Positions 34,700 to 43,182 of a DNA stretch of 64,000 bases are shown piece after piece (within the stretch, counting starts at the first letter, position 1; each line of letters opens with the position of its first letter). The stretch comes from Pyrinomonadaceae bacterium. Lineage in GTDB: Bacteria > Acidobacteriota > Blastocatellia > Pyrinomonadales > Pyrinomonadaceae. Under the pieces are notes generated by a model that saw only the letters and a program-made list of their open reading frames with translations, was not told the origin of the DNA and searched no databases. The stretch is from positions 1-64,000 of the forward strand of contig JAVEDE010000050.1 of the NCBI GenBank assembly GCA_030841105.1, read 5' to 3'. Made by a program: the position numbers and the translations under genes.

Positions 34700-35944
34700 T
34701 TAGATCGCGGCGGTCGCCTTGTCTTTGCCGAGCCGCGTGCGCAGACCGGCGTTCGAGATCGCGCCGACGGGGCGGCCGAAGATCGCGCCCCACAGACCTT
34801 TGCGCGGCTCTTTGATCTCCGACTCCACGGTCGCGCCCGTGATGCTCGCCGCGATGTGTCGAATCTCCTGCGCGATGCGCGAGGTGGGGTCGGACTTGAC
34901 GAGCGGCTCGCCGAGGTTGATCGAGTTGACGGCCGTGTTGTAGTCGCTCTGGACGTAGCCCGTGACGCGCTCGCCGAGGAAGCGTTCCACCTGCCGCAGG
35001 TCGAGATCGATCTGCTTGCTCCAGCGGTTGACGACGATGCGTATCTTGTGGCGCGGGTAGCCGAGGCGGTCGAAAAGGGCGAGGGCGCGCTGCGTGCTGC
35101 GGATGGCGGGGATGTCGAGCGTCAGGACGAGCACCACCTCGTCGGCCTGATCGAGCGCGGAGAGCGTGATCGAGTCGAAGGTGTGCTGCGGGTCAATGAC
35201 CACGTAGTCGTAACGTTCGCGCAGGAGTTCGAGCACCTCGAAGATGTGTTCGGGTTCGATATCGTCGGCGAGGTCGGCCTCGCGCGGCGCGGCGAGGAGC
35301 GAGAGGTTCGAGGTGTGCGGCATGACGTAGCTTTTCAGGAGCGAGTCGTCAACGCGCGCGCGGTTCTCGACCAAGTCGGCGATGGAGAATTTCGGTTCGA
35401 GGCCGAGGAAGAGCGAGAGGTCGCCCGCCTGCAAGTTGAGATCAACGAGGACGGTCGGCGCGTCGAGCGCGGCGGCGAGGTTCGTGGCGATGAACGACGT
35501 GCCGCAGCCGCCCTTGCTCGAAAAGACGGCGACGGCGCGGCCGCGCTTCTTCGGCGCGTCAACTTGCGTGGAACAGAATTCGGCGGTGCGCTCGATGACG
35601 GTCTGAAACTCTTCCGCGATGACGGGCAAGCGCAGGAAGTCGCGCGCCCCGGCGCGATAGCTGCGCAGGATGAGGTCGGGCGAGGCGTCGCGCGAGGCGC
35701 AGATGATCGCGGTCTGCGGGCACTCGGCGGCGAGGCGTTCGACAAACTTGAGCGTCCGTTCGGATTCCGCGCCGAGCGTGATGACGGCGGCGTTCGGCCG
35801 GAGGCGGACGATTTCGGGGAACAGTTGTTCGGCGTCGTCGCCGCCCGCTAAGAGGCGCGTGCGTTCGTGCGCGCCGAGCGCGCCGCGCAACTCTTTGAGG
35901 GTTTCGAGGCCGGTGCTGAGGATGACGAATGACAGTTGATTCAT
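34700..35944 (-). CDS. cpaE: Tad pilus assembly ATPase CpaE/TadZ
   Basis: 414 aa. N-terminal about 120 residues are a divergent receiver-like domain without the usual Asp pattern. A MinD/ParA-type ATPase follows: deviant Walker A FSSKGGCGTSF (about 141-151), switch region TVLVDLNLQAGDLSLFLGL, and DYVVIDPQHTFDSITL. TadZ proteins mark the pole or assembly site for Tad pili. The C-terminal about 40 residues form a short basic tail. Same strand as tadA, about 190 bp upstream with a repeat between. Confidence 0.93.
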   Translation of the reverse strand: MNQLSFVILSTGLETLKELRGALGAHERTRLLAGGDDAEQLFPEIVRLRPNAAVITLGAESERTLKFVERLAAECPQTAIICASRDASPDLILRSYRAGARDFLRLPVIAEEFQTVIERTAEFCSTQVDAPKKRGRAVAVFSSKGGCGTSFIATNLAAALDAPTVLVDLNLQAGDLSLFLGLEPKFSIADLVENRARVDDSLLKSYVMPHTSNLSLLAAPREADLADDIEPEHIFEVLELLRERYDYVVIDPQHTFDSITLSALDQADEVVLVLTLDIPAIRSTQRALALFDRLGYPRHKIRIVVNRWSKQIDLDLRQVERFLGERVTGYVQSDYNTAVNSINLGEPLVKSDPTSRIAQEIRHIAASITGATVESEIKEPRKGLWGAIFGRPVGAISNAGLRTRLGKDKATAAI

Positions 35945-36051
35945 GTGCGATGCCGTTCTCTCGTGTGGATTAGCCGAATGGTGGATCGTGTCGCTCTAAA
36001 CTTTCGGTTCTCTTCGGGGGCGACTGCCGCAGTCGTTGTCGCCCGCGTCGT

Positions 36052-36513
36052 TCAGGGGATGACGGTGGGTACGTAGCCCGCGTTCTCGGCGGTCAGAGAA
36101 GTCTTGTACGCGGGCAGCGTCATCGTCCGGCTGACGAGCGGGAGCACGAAGCTGAAGTTGTAGTTGTCAATCTCGGCCGTGACCGTGCCCGCGCCGAGTT
36201 CAAAATTCGTGTAAGTGATTTTGACTTGTGACACCGTGAGGTCTTGCACGAGCGGTTGACCCGTGCCCGCCGCGTTGCCGTAGACGGCCATGTTCTTCGC
36301 CCCGGTCTGCGCCGACGTGCTCGTGCCCTGGTTGACAGCGTAGCGCGCGGCGCGGCGCGTGGCGTCAACGAGCGAGTTGTGCACCCAGAGCATCCGCCCG
36401 ACTTCGAGCACGCCGAACATGGCGGACACGAAGATCGTCGCGCCGATGGCGAATTCGAGGAGCGCCGCCCCGCGTTCGCCGTCCTTCATCTGTGTCGCGC
36501 GCATCGCTTTCAT
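36052..36513 (-). CDS. tadE: TadE-like pseudopilin (1)
   Basis: 153 aa from an ATG preceded by GGAGGACGAC; the track start adds four residues. A short basic, charged N-terminus (about 1-16) leads to the TadE helix RGAALLEFAIGATIFVSAMFGVLEVGRMLW, with the conserved Glu inside the helix. The rest is a small extracytoplasmic beta-rich domain. Likely processed by the Tad prepilin peptidase and part of the pilus or its assembly complex. 36 bp behind the second tadE gene. Confidence 0.85.
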   Translation of the reverse strand: MKAMRATQMKDGERGAALLEFAIGATIFVSAMFGVLEVGRMLWVHNSLVDATRRAARYAVNQGTSTSAQTGAKNMAVYGNAAGTGQPLVQDLTVSQVKITYTNFELGAGTVTAEIDNYNFSFVLPLVSRTMTLPAYKTSLTAENAGYVPTVIP

Positions 36514-36549
36514 GTCGTCCTCCAATTCGCCCCACTACAACAAAAATTA

Positions 36550-37038
36550 CTACTGTGTGATCTGCCGCATCGTGCTTTTCGCGCCGACGTTGACGCTCAG
36601 AGAGAGCGTCGAACTCCGGGTCAGCTTGCCGAGATCGAAGAGGGGGACGTAGGTGAAATTTTGAATCTCGACCGTCTGCGTCTGCGTCGTGCCGCCGGTC
36701 TTGGTCGGCGTGATCTTGACGTTGGCGGTCGTCAGTCCGCTCGCGACGGGCGTGCCCGTGCCCGCCGTGTTGCCGTAGACGAGGAGATTGCGCGCCGCCG
36801 CGTCGCCCGCGCCCGGCGGCTGGCTGCTGAGGTAGCGCGCGGCGGCGCGCGTGCCCTTGAGGAGCGTCGTGTAGGTGTAGAAGAAACGGCCGAACTCGGC
36901 GGTCGCGCCCAACAGGACGAGCATGAGCGGCAGGACGATGGCGAGTTCGACGAGTTGCGAGCCGCGTTCGTCGCGCCACGCGAAGGCGCGGCTGCGGGCG
37001 CGTTTCAGTTGTTGATTGAGTTTCACCTTGATACGCAT
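36550..37038 (-). CDS. tadE: TadE-like pseudopilin (2)
   Basis: 162 aa with Shine-Dalgarno AGAGGA. A basic leader of about 25 residues, then RGSQLVELAIVLPLMLVLLGATAEFGRFFY, the TadE helix with its conserved Glu and a following Phe/Tyr-rich segment. The C-terminal domain is Thr/Val-rich and extracytoplasmic. Paralogue of the adjacent gene, with a different leader length. 14 bp behind the tadG-like gene. Confidence 0.87.
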   Translation of the reverse strand: MRIKVKLNQQLKRARSRAFAWRDERGSQLVELAIVLPLMLVLLGATAEFGRFFYTYTTLLKGTRAAARYLSSQPPGAGDAAARNLLVYGNTAGTGTPVASGLTTANVKITPTKTGGTTQTQTVEIQNFTYVPLFDLGKLTRSSTLSLSVNVGAKSTMRQITQ

Positions 37039-37052
37039 CGCGGGGAATCCTC

Positions 37053-38213
37053 TCAGCGATAAAGAACGGGGATGGTCAGTTCGGGACTCGACGCGCCGCC
37101 CGCAGGGTCGTAGCCGCCGCGGCCGACGACGGTGCGGATGCCGATGTACTCGGCCTTGATGTCGCCGCCGTTGCCGCTGTCAACTTTCGTTTGCAGGAAG
37201 AAGGCCGCGAAGCGATCTATGCGCACGTAGTCGCGCCCCTCGTTGAACTCGCCCTCGCGGATGATCGGGATGAGCACGACGCGGCGGCCGCGCTCGCCCA
37301 CGCCGCGCGACGGCACTTGGAAGGTGTTCGCCGCGGGCGAATTGTCGGCGTCAATGGCCTGCTGCGCGTCGAGGTACTGCTGGTAGTTGATGTTCTCCCG
37401 CACGTTCTCATCGGGCGGGTACTCGTCCGGTTCGAGACCGCTGCCGTATTCGCCGAAGCGCGTGTTGATGCCCTGCCTGACCGCGCCCGACGAGACGCCC
37501 GGCTTGGTCTGCACGTTCGAGCCTGCGCCCAGACAATTCCTGACGCCCTTGCCCAACCCGATGCGGTCGTCGCTCCCGCCCGGCCCGTCAACGGCGAGAA
37601 TCTGATAGTTGCCCGGCGTGACCGCGCCGCCCGGCGGCCGCCGGATCGTGTAGGTCTGCCCCGGCACGAAGTAGACGCTGTCCGAGTCAATCGCGGTGAC
37701 GGGGATGTAGTCGCAGAACTTGTTGAGCGAGACGCTCATGCCTGCCGTCGCGTCGGCCGTGACGTTGCGCGACGCGCCGAGGACGGGCGCGGCGAACGTG
37801 GTGCTTACGGCGGCGGGCGGAATCACGACCTGCACGAAGCGTATGTCTTTGGCCTGCCCCTTTGCCGTCGCCTCGCTCACATAAGGGCCGTTCAAATTTT
37901 TCGCAAACAGCACGTTCGAGCGCGGGATGGTGACGCCCTTCTGGTTGAACTCGTACTTGTTCAAAGACTCGATGGCGTAGTCGGCCGCTTTCGTGATGCC
38001 GCCGTCATCAGAGTTGAGGGCGGACGCGCCCGCGAGGGCGGCGGCGTCGGCGGCGTTCTGCAACTCGCCGCGCACGAGATAGAAGTGGCTGATGTCTATG
38101 CACAGGCCGGTGGCGAGGAGAAAGGCGAGCATGCCGAAGGTGCTGATCGCCAGCACCGAACCGCGCTCGCCGCGTCGCCCGTTTGCGCTCTGCTTCTCAC
38201 ACGTTCTCTTCAT
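37053..38213 (-). CDS. tadG: TadG-like pilus assembly protein
   Basis: 386 aa from an ATG behind GAGGAGAAAGAGC. An N-terminal TadG/TadE-type helix, RGSVLAISTFGMLAFLLATG, is followed by IDISHFYLVRGELQNAADAAALAGASAL, the typical Flp pilus TadG segment (about 20-75). The remaining about 300 residues form an extracytoplasmic domain; no clear VWA MIDAS motif is seen, unlike longer TadG proteins. It probably helps anchor or initiate the pilus. It overlaps no neighbour; cpaC lies 90 bp upstream. Confidence 0.85.
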   Translation of the reverse strand: MKRTCEKQSANGRRGERGSVLAISTFGMLAFLLATGLCIDISHFYLVRGELQNAADAAALAGASALNSDDGGITKAADYAIESLNKYEFNQKGVTIPRSNVLFAKNLNGPYVSEATAKGQAKDIRFVQVVIPPAAVSTTFAAPVLGASRNVTADATAGMSVSLNKFCDYIPVTAIDSDSVYFVPGQTYTIRRPPGGAVTPGNYQILAVDGPGGSDDRIGLGKGVRNCLGAGSNVQTKPGVSSGAVRQGINTRFGEYGSGLEPDEYPPDENVRENINYQQYLDAQQAIDADNSPAANTFQVPSRGVGERGRRVVLIPIIREGEFNEGRDYVRIDRFAAFFLQTKVDSGNGGDIKAEYIGIRTVVGRGGYDPAGGASSPELTIPVLYR

Positions 38214-38254
38214 CGCTCTTTCTCCTCTCATCCGACAACTTCAACGGCGAGGCG

Positions 38255-38320
38255 ACTCAAACTTCACTGAACAACGGAACTACTGCTTCACTAAGCAACT
38301 GCACTACTGCTTCACGACTG
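38255..38320. repeat. Degenerate direct repeats around the cpaC stop
   Basis: CTACTGCTTCAC occurs twice about 24 bp apart, with CTTCACTGAACAAC beside it. The second copy contains the cpaC stop codon. It looks like a single, unpaired arm of the heptamer type. Confidence 0.45.
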
Positions 38321-40010
38321 CCTTCGCAGACGCCGCGACGGGCGCGCTCGGCAGTCGGCCGAAATAGTTCAACAGGGCGAGACGCGCCGCGTCGCCCGCG
38401 GGTGGCAACTCCGGCGACGCGTTCGCGGCCTGTTCCTTCACTTCAACTTTCGCCGCTTCCTTCGACGCGTCCTTCTCTTCCTTCACGGCGTCCTTCGCAG
38501 GCGTCGCCACTGCCGGACTCGCGGCAGCAGGCGCGGCCGTCTGCGTCGCGCCGTTCGCTTCGACGGTCGCCGGTGCGGCGGTCGTCGCGCTGCCGCTGTT
38601 ATTCGCGTTCGTGCTCGCAGCGTTGGCATTCACGTTGGCGTCGGTGACGGTCGTCACCTTCGCGCCTTCGCTGCCCGTCGAGTAACCGCTCGCGCCCTTG
38701 ATGCCTTCGCCCTGCGGCTCGATGCCGAGCGGCGAGCCTTTCTTCAACCCGTCGAGGCCGCGCGTCGCGGGCAGCGCGTCGCGATCCACAGGCTTGATGA
38801 TGTTCGTGGTGCAGAAGAAGACGAGTTCCGTCTCGCGCTTCTCGAACGACTTCGACTTGAAGAGCGCGCCGAGGATGGGGATGTTGCTGAGGCCGGGAAC
38901 TTTCGAGAGCGTGCTCGACTCGCTGTTGTCCAACAGACCCGCGAGCGCGAACGACTGCCCGTCGCGCAGTTCGATGCCCGTCTTCGCGCGGCGCGTCTTC
39001 AAGGCGGGGATCAGGTAGCCCTGAAACTTAACGCCGTTCTGAAAGTCAATCGTCGAGACTTCGGGTTCGAGTTCCAGTTGAATGTGATCCTCGTCAATGA
39101 TCGTCGGCTTGAAGTTCAGGCGCACGCCGTACTCTTTGAAGACCACCGTCACGTTCGTGCGCTGGCCGTCAGACTGGATGACCGGGATCGGAAACTCGCC
39201 GCCCGCCAGAAAGCTCGCCTGCTGGCCGCTCATCGCGATCACGTTCGGCTCTGCGAGACTGCGGATCGCGCCCGCAGTTTGCAGCGCGCGAATCTGCGCC
39301 ATCGAGCCGATGCCCGTGTTCGAGATAAAGAGGTTCGCCGTCTCGAACAAAGACGCGAGGCTGTTCGTCGCCGAGAAACTCGTCCCGCCGTTCGACGACG
39401 CCCACGACGAACCCAGTTCGCGCAGCTTCGTGCGGCTGACTTCCGCCACGCGCACCGAGAGTTGCACCTGCGCCATGTTCTTCACCGGCGAGGCCAGCAT
39501 GTTCACCGTCTGGAAGCCCGCGGCCTTCACCACCGCCTCGACCTGCGAAGAGGTCTGCGGCTGCGCGACGCTGCCGGAGATGACGACCGACCCGTTCGCC
39601 TGGCTCAAGCGGATGTCGTCTTTCGGAAAGAGCGCGCGAATCTGCGAATCAATCAGCGAGAGGTTGGCGCGCACGAACACGTCGAAGACGACGAACTTGC
39701 CCGACTCCTTCTCCCACGCGATGAAGTTGACCTGCCCGAACGTCTTGCCGTTGACGAGCACCTGATCCGGAGCGACCAGCACGGCCTCGGCCACTTCCGG
39801 GTTCGACACGGAGAAGCGCCCGATCTTGCGGTCGAAGTTGATCACGCGCGACTGGCCGACGAGCACGTTGATCGCCAGCGGCTCGGCCTGCGCGTTCGCG
39901 AACGACGCGCTCACGCTGGTCTGCTGCGCCTGCGCCGCGCCCGTGACGCCGAACATGAGCGAGGCGCACAGCATCGCGAGAAAGAAGGGGATAAGACGAC
40001 GGGTCTGCAT
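38304..40010 (-). CDS. cpaC: Tad pilus outer-membrane secretin CpaC/RcpA
   Basis: 568 aa, ATG behind AAGGAGTCCAATC. Signal peptide (about 1-28). Pilus-assembly N-domain (about 45-115: LVGQSRVINFDRKIGRFSV...VNGKTFGQVNFIAW), a BON-like N-domain (about 115-185), then the secretin core (about 200-410: GVRLNFKPTIIDEDHIQLEL and ELRDGQSFALAGLL). The last about 130 residues are low-complexity Ala/Thr/Asn/Lys. It forms the outer-membrane gate for the Flp pilus. Consistent with a two-membrane acidobacterium. Confidence 0.94.
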   Translation of the reverse strand: MQTRRLIPFFLAMLCASLMFGVTGAAQAQQTSVSASFANAQAEPLAINVLVGQSRVINFDRKIGRFSVSNPEVAEAVLVAPDQVLVNGKTFGQVNFIAWEKESGKFVVFDVFVRANLSLIDSQIRALFPKDDIRLSQANGSVVISGSVAQPQTSSQVEAVVKAAGFQTVNMLASPVKNMAQVQLSVRVAEVSRTKLRELGSSWASSNGGTSFSATNSLASLFETANLFISNTGIGSMAQIRALQTAGAIRSLAEPNVIAMSGQQASFLAGGEFPIPVIQSDGQRTNVTVVFKEYGVRLNFKPTIIDEDHIQLELEPEVSTIDFQNGVKFQGYLIPALKTRRAKTGIELRDGQSFALAGLLDNSESSTLSKVPGLSNIPILGALFKSKSFEKRETELVFFCTTNIIKPVDRDALPATRGLDGLKKGSPLGIEPQGEGIKGASGYSTGSEGAKVTTVTDANVNANAASTNANNSGSATTAAPATVEANGATQTAAPAAASPAVATPAKDAVKEEKDASKEAAKVEVKEQAANASPELPPAGDAARLALLNYFGRLPSAPVAASAKAVVKQ

Positions 40011-40037
40011 GATTGGACTCCTTATGGGAAACGGAAA

Positions 40038-40113
40038 AGTTTCAGGTCGCAGGTTTCAAGTTTCAGGTCTGAAGTTTTTTTAACTTGAACCCTGAAACTT
40101 GAAACTTGAAACT
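40038..40113. repeat. Heptamer inverted repeat, GTTTCAA words
   Basis: The arm AGTTTCAGGTCGCAGGTTTC plus AAGTTTCAGG faces CCTGAAACTTGAAACTTGAA plus ACT across a short AT-rich loop. It lies between cpaB and cpaC; the cpaC Shine-Dalgarno remains intact on the near side. Confidence 0.85.
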
Positions 40114-40121
40114 AATGTTGC

Positions 40122-41078
40122 TTACTGTGGGAAATCTACGTTTCGTTTCTTCGCGCCTTCGATCACTTCGACCGAGGAGCGCGGGGGAGCAGGAGCAGCA
40201 GGGGCAACCGGGGGATTGGCCGCCTGCGGCGCGGGTGCGCTGTTGCTGCTCCTGCTGCTGTTGTCGGCGCGCGGGTAGCGGCGAAAGACGGGCGCGCTCG
40301 GCTGCTGCGACGCTTGCGGCTGCTCGCTCTTGAGCGAACCGGCTTCGGGTACGGGCTTGGCGCGTTCGCCGCCGAGCAAGACGCGCTTGTCCACGCCGAG
40401 CGTCTGTTCGTCGCCCTGATCCACCGAGTTGCGCATGACGAGTTGGAGCTTGCCTTCGGTCGAAGCGAGCGCGAGTTTCTCGGCCTGTTCGGGCAAGACT
40501 TGCAGCGTCACGGCCTTGACGCTCTCCGGCTCGCGGTCGTTCTTCGGGCGGTCAATGTTCTGCCCGTTGGCGAGCACCTTGATGTTCTGCAAGACGATCT
40601 TCGAGATCGGATTTTCGCGCCCGTTGTTCTCGACCGGATTGATCACGACCACCACGTCCACGAGCGCGCCCGGCATGACGAAGCCGGAGATGCCCACCAC
40701 GTCGTCCACCTTGACGGTCATCGCGCGGTAGCCTTCGGGGATGACGGCGGAGAGACCGCCCGCCGAGCCTTCCGGCGCGAGCTTGTAATCGGTGACGGGT
40801 TCGCGCGCCGCGATCTGGACGACGGCCACGCGGCCGATCAGTTTGTCGGCCGACTGGAACGTCCCGTCCGGCGTCGCGCCTGCGGGGAACTGCACGCTTT
40901 GGAGTTGCTCCGCGATGATCTTCTCGCCCGGTTGAATGTCCACTTTGGCGACGACGACCGAGTTGAGATTCTTCGCGTAAGCCTGCGTGCCCGACAGGTA
41001 ACGGCTCACCGAGAAGGCCGCGACCAGCCCGAACACCACCGCGCCGACCATCACAAAGACAAGACGTTTATTCCGCAT
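40122..41078 (-). CDS. cpaB: Tad pilus assembly protein CpaB/RcpC
   Basis: 318 aa. One N-terminal membrane helix (about 8-26), then an SAF/AFP-like domain (VVAKVDIQPGEKIIAEQLQS...RVAVVQIAAREPVTDYKL) and the RcpC region (about 110-235: AMTVKVDDVVGISGFVMPGALVDVVVV). The C-terminal 80 residues are Pro/Ala/Ser-rich and disordered. CpaB works in the periplasm with the CpaC secretin. Shine-Dalgarno CGGAGAATGAAACC. Confidence 0.92.
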   Translation of the reverse strand: MRNKRLVFVMVGAVVFGLVAAFSVSRYLSGTQAYAKNLNSVVVAKVDIQPGEKIIAEQLQSVQFPAGATPDGTFQSADKLIGRVAVVQIAAREPVTDYKLAPEGSAGGLSAVIPEGYRAMTVKVDDVVGISGFVMPGALVDVVVVINPVENNGRENPISKIVLQNIKVLANGQNIDRPKNDREPESVKAVTLQVLPEQAEKLALASTEGKLQLVMRNSVDQGDEQTLGVDKRVLLGGERAKPVPEAGSLKSEQPQASQQPSAPVFRRYPRADNSSRSSNSAPAPQAANPPVAPAAPAPPRSSVEVIEGAKKRNVDFPQ

Positions 41079-41162
41079 GGTTTCATTCTCCGTTCGAGAT
41101 CAAATTGTCTGGTGTGCGCGCCGGGCGACCTCTGAAGCCCCGGCGTTTTTGTGTGTCGCCTG

Positions 41163-41690
41163 TCAGGCGCGAAAGAGCGCGAGCGAGATGAGACTGCCGA
41201 CCGTGATCGCGACGCCGTAAGGGATCGTGTAGCGGCGTTCGGCCGGGACGGAAAAGCGCGGCATCTCCCAGCCGGGCAAGAACCCGACGAAGATTTGCAC
41301 GACACGCCACAAAGTCTCTCTCACCGTCCCCGCGCGAAACATCGTCACGACGGCGAGCGCGCCGCCCGTCAACACGACGACGAGGAACGTCGGCACGACG
41401 AGCGACGCGCCGACAAGCGAGCCGATGGCCGCGAACAGCTTCACGTCGCCCGCGCCCATCGCGCCGAAGATGTGCAGCATGAACATCAACGCGAACGCCA
41501 GCGCGCAGCCGCCGAGACTGGCGAGCACACCCTGCGTCCCGTTGATGATGGTGTTGACGGAGAGACCGGCGACGAGCGTGGCGAGCACGAACGCGTTCGG
41601 GATGCGGCGATAGCGCGCGTCGTAATAGGTGATGACGACCGCGAGCGGGACGAGTAATGCGCTGCTGACGATGGTTAGAGTGCCTGACAT
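41163..41690 (-). CDS. cpaA: Prepilin peptidase CpaA/TadV (A24)
   Basis: 175 aa, six hydrophobic segments. Aspartic prepilin peptidase of the short TadV type: first Asp in ITYYDARYRRIPNAF (D24), second in the GAGDVKL motif (MGAGDVKLFAAIG). It lacks the N-terminal methylase domain of PilD. It should process the three Flp pilins and TadE-like proteins after the conserved Gly. It is downstream of the pilin genes and separated from them by a terminator, so it may be expressed at a lower level. No clear Shine-Dalgarno. Confidence 0.93.
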   Translation of the reverse strand: MSGTLTIVSSALLVPLAVVITYYDARYRRIPNAFVLATLVAGLSVNTIINGTQGVLASLGGCALAFALMFMLHIFGAMGAGDVKLFAAIGSLVGASLVVPTFLVVVLTGGALAVVTMFRAGTVRETLWRVVQIFVGFLPGWEMPRFSVPAERRYTIPYGVAITVGSLISLALFRA

Positions 41691-41751
41691 GTTAAGTATG
41701 AAAATCGGTTGAATTGAATTTTCAAATGCGTGATTGAGCGTTGACTACTGA

Positions 41752-41810
41752 TGAGAAAAACTGGCGGCGCGCTCCGGCTCCTTCGTGCGTTGAAGCGGCG
41801 GGAGCGCGCC
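41752..41810 (-). terminator. Terminator between the flp pilin genes and cpaA
   Basis: On the minus strand, GGCGCGCTCC, a 25-nt loop, then GGAGCGCGCC followed by GCCAGTTTTTCTC. It starts 23 nt after the last pilin stop. It would make the pilin mRNA abundant relative to the machine genes behind it. Confidence 0.8.
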
Positions 41811-41832
41811 GGCCTGAGTGGAAGCCCTTAGT

Positions 41833-41997
41833 TCAAGGGGTTGCGGCGATGGCCGACGCGAGGTTTCCGATCTTCGCGCTGATGTTTCCGCCGAGCGTGG
41901 TGAACGCCCCGATGACGGCCAGTGCGACGAGCGCGGCGGCGACGGCATATTCGGAAAGCTCCAGCCCGGTTTCATCTTGCAAGAATTTCTTGATCAT
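41833..41997 (-). CDS. flp: Flp type IVb pilin (third copy)
   Basis: 54 aa, missed by the ORF track for length. ATG behind AAGGAACAGCGAA. A short leader (MIKKFLQDETG), then the Flp motif with cleavage after G11 and E/Y at +5/+6 (GLELSEYAVAAALVALAV), a hydrophobic helix, and a Gly/Ser/Lys tail (LGGNISAKIGNLASA). Major pilin candidate, secreted through the Tad machine after CpaA processing. It ends in front of a strong terminator. It differs from its two paralogues at positions such as Q7, G30 and S48. Confidence 0.93.
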   Translation of the reverse strand: MIKKFLQDETGLELSEYAVAAALVALAVIGAFTTLGGNISAKIGNLASAIAATP

Positions 41998-42036
41998 TTC
42001 GCTGTTCCTTGTAGTGTCGGTGTGTCCCGTGAAAGC

Positions 42037-42201
42037 TTACGGTGTGCCGGCAATCTTGGCCGCGAGGTTGTTGATCTTCGTGCCGATGTTGCCGCCGAGC
42101 GTCGTGAACGCGGTGATGACGGCGAGCGCGACCAGCGCGGCAGCCACAGCGTATTCCGACAGTTCCAACCCGGTTTCGTCGCGGAGGAATTTCTTAATCA
42201 T
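42037..42201 (-). CDS. flp: Flp type IVb pilin (second copy)
   Basis: 54 aa, too short for the track. ATG behind AGGAGCAAAAGAAA. Same Flp signature, leader MIKKFLRDETG and helix ELSEYAVAAALVALAVITAF; tail LGGNIGTKINNLAAKIAGTP. 39 bp separate it from the next pilin. Nearly identical to the first copy, so the trio arose by tandem duplication and is kept in the same reading orientation with individual ribosome sites. Confidence 0.93.
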   Translation of the reverse strand: MIKKFLRDETGLELSEYAVAAALVALAVITAFTTLGGNIGTKINNLAAKIAGTP

Positions 42202-42255
42202 TTTCTTTTGCTCCTATGTCTGGAAGTTAATTTGAGGTTGGTTGCGAAACGACGA

Positions 42256-42420
42256 TTACGGGGTGGCGGAAATCTTGGCGGCCAAGTTGCCGATCTTCGT
42301 GCTGATATTTCCGCCGAGCGTGGTGAAGGCGGTGATGACGGCCAAGGCGACCAGCGCGGCGGCGACGGCGTACTCGGAGAGTTCCAGACCAGTTTCGTCG
42401 CGGAGGAATTTCTTAATCAT
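42256..42420 (-). CDS. flp: Flp type IVb pilin (first copy)
   Basis: 54 aa, too short for the track. ATG behind AAGGAGCAAACAC. Flp motif GLELSEYAVAAALV, tail LGGNISTKIGNLAAKISATP. First pilin gene after the small membrane protein and the sigma-54-type promoter candidate. All three pilins keep the +5 Glu/+6 Tyr of Flp pilins. Confidence 0.93.
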   Translation of the reverse strand: MIKKFLRDETGLELSEYAVAAALVALAVITAFTTLGGNISTKIGNLAAKISATP

Positions 42421-42495
42421 GTGTTTGCTCCTTCAAAGCGGGAATGTTGAGTTTGTTGTTTCAGCCACACGGGTAACGCGCGGCCGACGAGACCA

Positions 42496-42702
42496 TCAGA
42501 GAACGGGATGCTTCGACAGGCCGTGCCACGAACCGACGAGCACGCCGCCAATCGCCAGAGCGACGACGAGCCAGCGGCCGTCCGCGCCCTCTGCGGCGAC
42601 CGCCAACGCGCGCTCGCCCGCCAGCAGCGCGATGGCTGCGAAGGGGAGGACGAGTAATCCGGCGGCGACGGTCAAGAGCGTTTTGTTGAGCACAGTTTTC
42701 AT
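42496..42702 (-). CDS. Small two-helix membrane protein at the head of the flp genes
   Basis: 68 aa, ATG with upstream AAAGGGAACTTCGG. Two hydrophobic segments (about 9-27 and 43-60) joined by a short charged loop (GERALAVAAEGADGRW), ending LSKHPVL. Probably an inner-membrane protein; no family recognised. It is the first gene after the sigma-54-like promoter and is read with the pilins, so a pilus-related role is possible. Confidence 0.6.
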   Translation of the reverse strand: MKTVLNKTLLTVAAGLLVLPFAAIALLAGERALAVAAEGADGRWLVVALAIGGVLVGSWHGLSKHPVL

Positions 42703-42781
42703 TTTCCGAAGTTCCCTTTCGTCCGCCTCTTGATTCGAGTTGCCACACCTTTCATCATTGCTTGCGGACGACAGACCCTAT

Positions 42782-42797
42782 TTCAAGGCGCGTGCCA
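42782..42797 (-). promoter_or_regulatory. Sigma-54-type -24/-12 promoter candidate for the flp/Tad genes
   Basis: On the minus strand the sequence is TGGCACGCGCCTTGAA. The -24 half TGGCACG is perfect with correct spacing; the -12 half is TTGA in place of TTGC. It lies 80 bp upstream of the small membrane gene that leads the pilins. A sigma-54 activator gene is about 3 kb upstream. Confidence 0.5.
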
Positions 42798-43061
42798 CAC
42801 ACGCGAAACGCGAAGAACGCGGGCAAACACGCCGTTTTCACCACACGCGCCGAAACGCCCTGTTAACGCGGGGCGACAAATTCACGCACCCGACACATGC
42901 GCCCGCGCCCCTCGTTCCCAAACGAAACCGAACCACGAGAAGCACTTAACTCCCTGTCGCTTTCCGTTGACAGACTCGCGCTCAAGTTCAACCGTCGGCG
43001 ACGAATGTTGACGAAGATTAAGGACGATGAAAAAACTTTCAACACGGCGACGCAAAGTTCA

Positions 43062-43115
43062 CGCAGAAGGGGCGCGGAGACTTGAACAACATTCAAGTCT
43101 CCGCGCCCCTCTGCG
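43062..43115. repeat. Long perfect hairpin
   Basis: AGGGGCGCGGAGACTTGAA and its complement pair as a perfect 19-bp stem around loop CAACA, extended by CGCAG/CTGCG with a bulge. It lies downstream of the 43183-44751 gene and may terminate it (a T6 run follows about 40 nt further on the minus strand). Confidence 0.8.
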
Positions 43116-43182
43116 GCTTAACTCCGCGCCGCGTCGGTCACAGTTTTTACTTCGCTACTGTGGTGAAAGTTTTTTTGCTTCG

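Larger units (their letters stand above)
42703..43182. other. Intergenic region with sigma-54-like promoter and a hairpin
   Basis: 480 bp. It contains the promoter candidate at 42782-42797 and the long hairpin at 43062-43115, listed separately. Several short ORFs in the track here have no ribosome sites and are not called. Confidence 0.55.
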
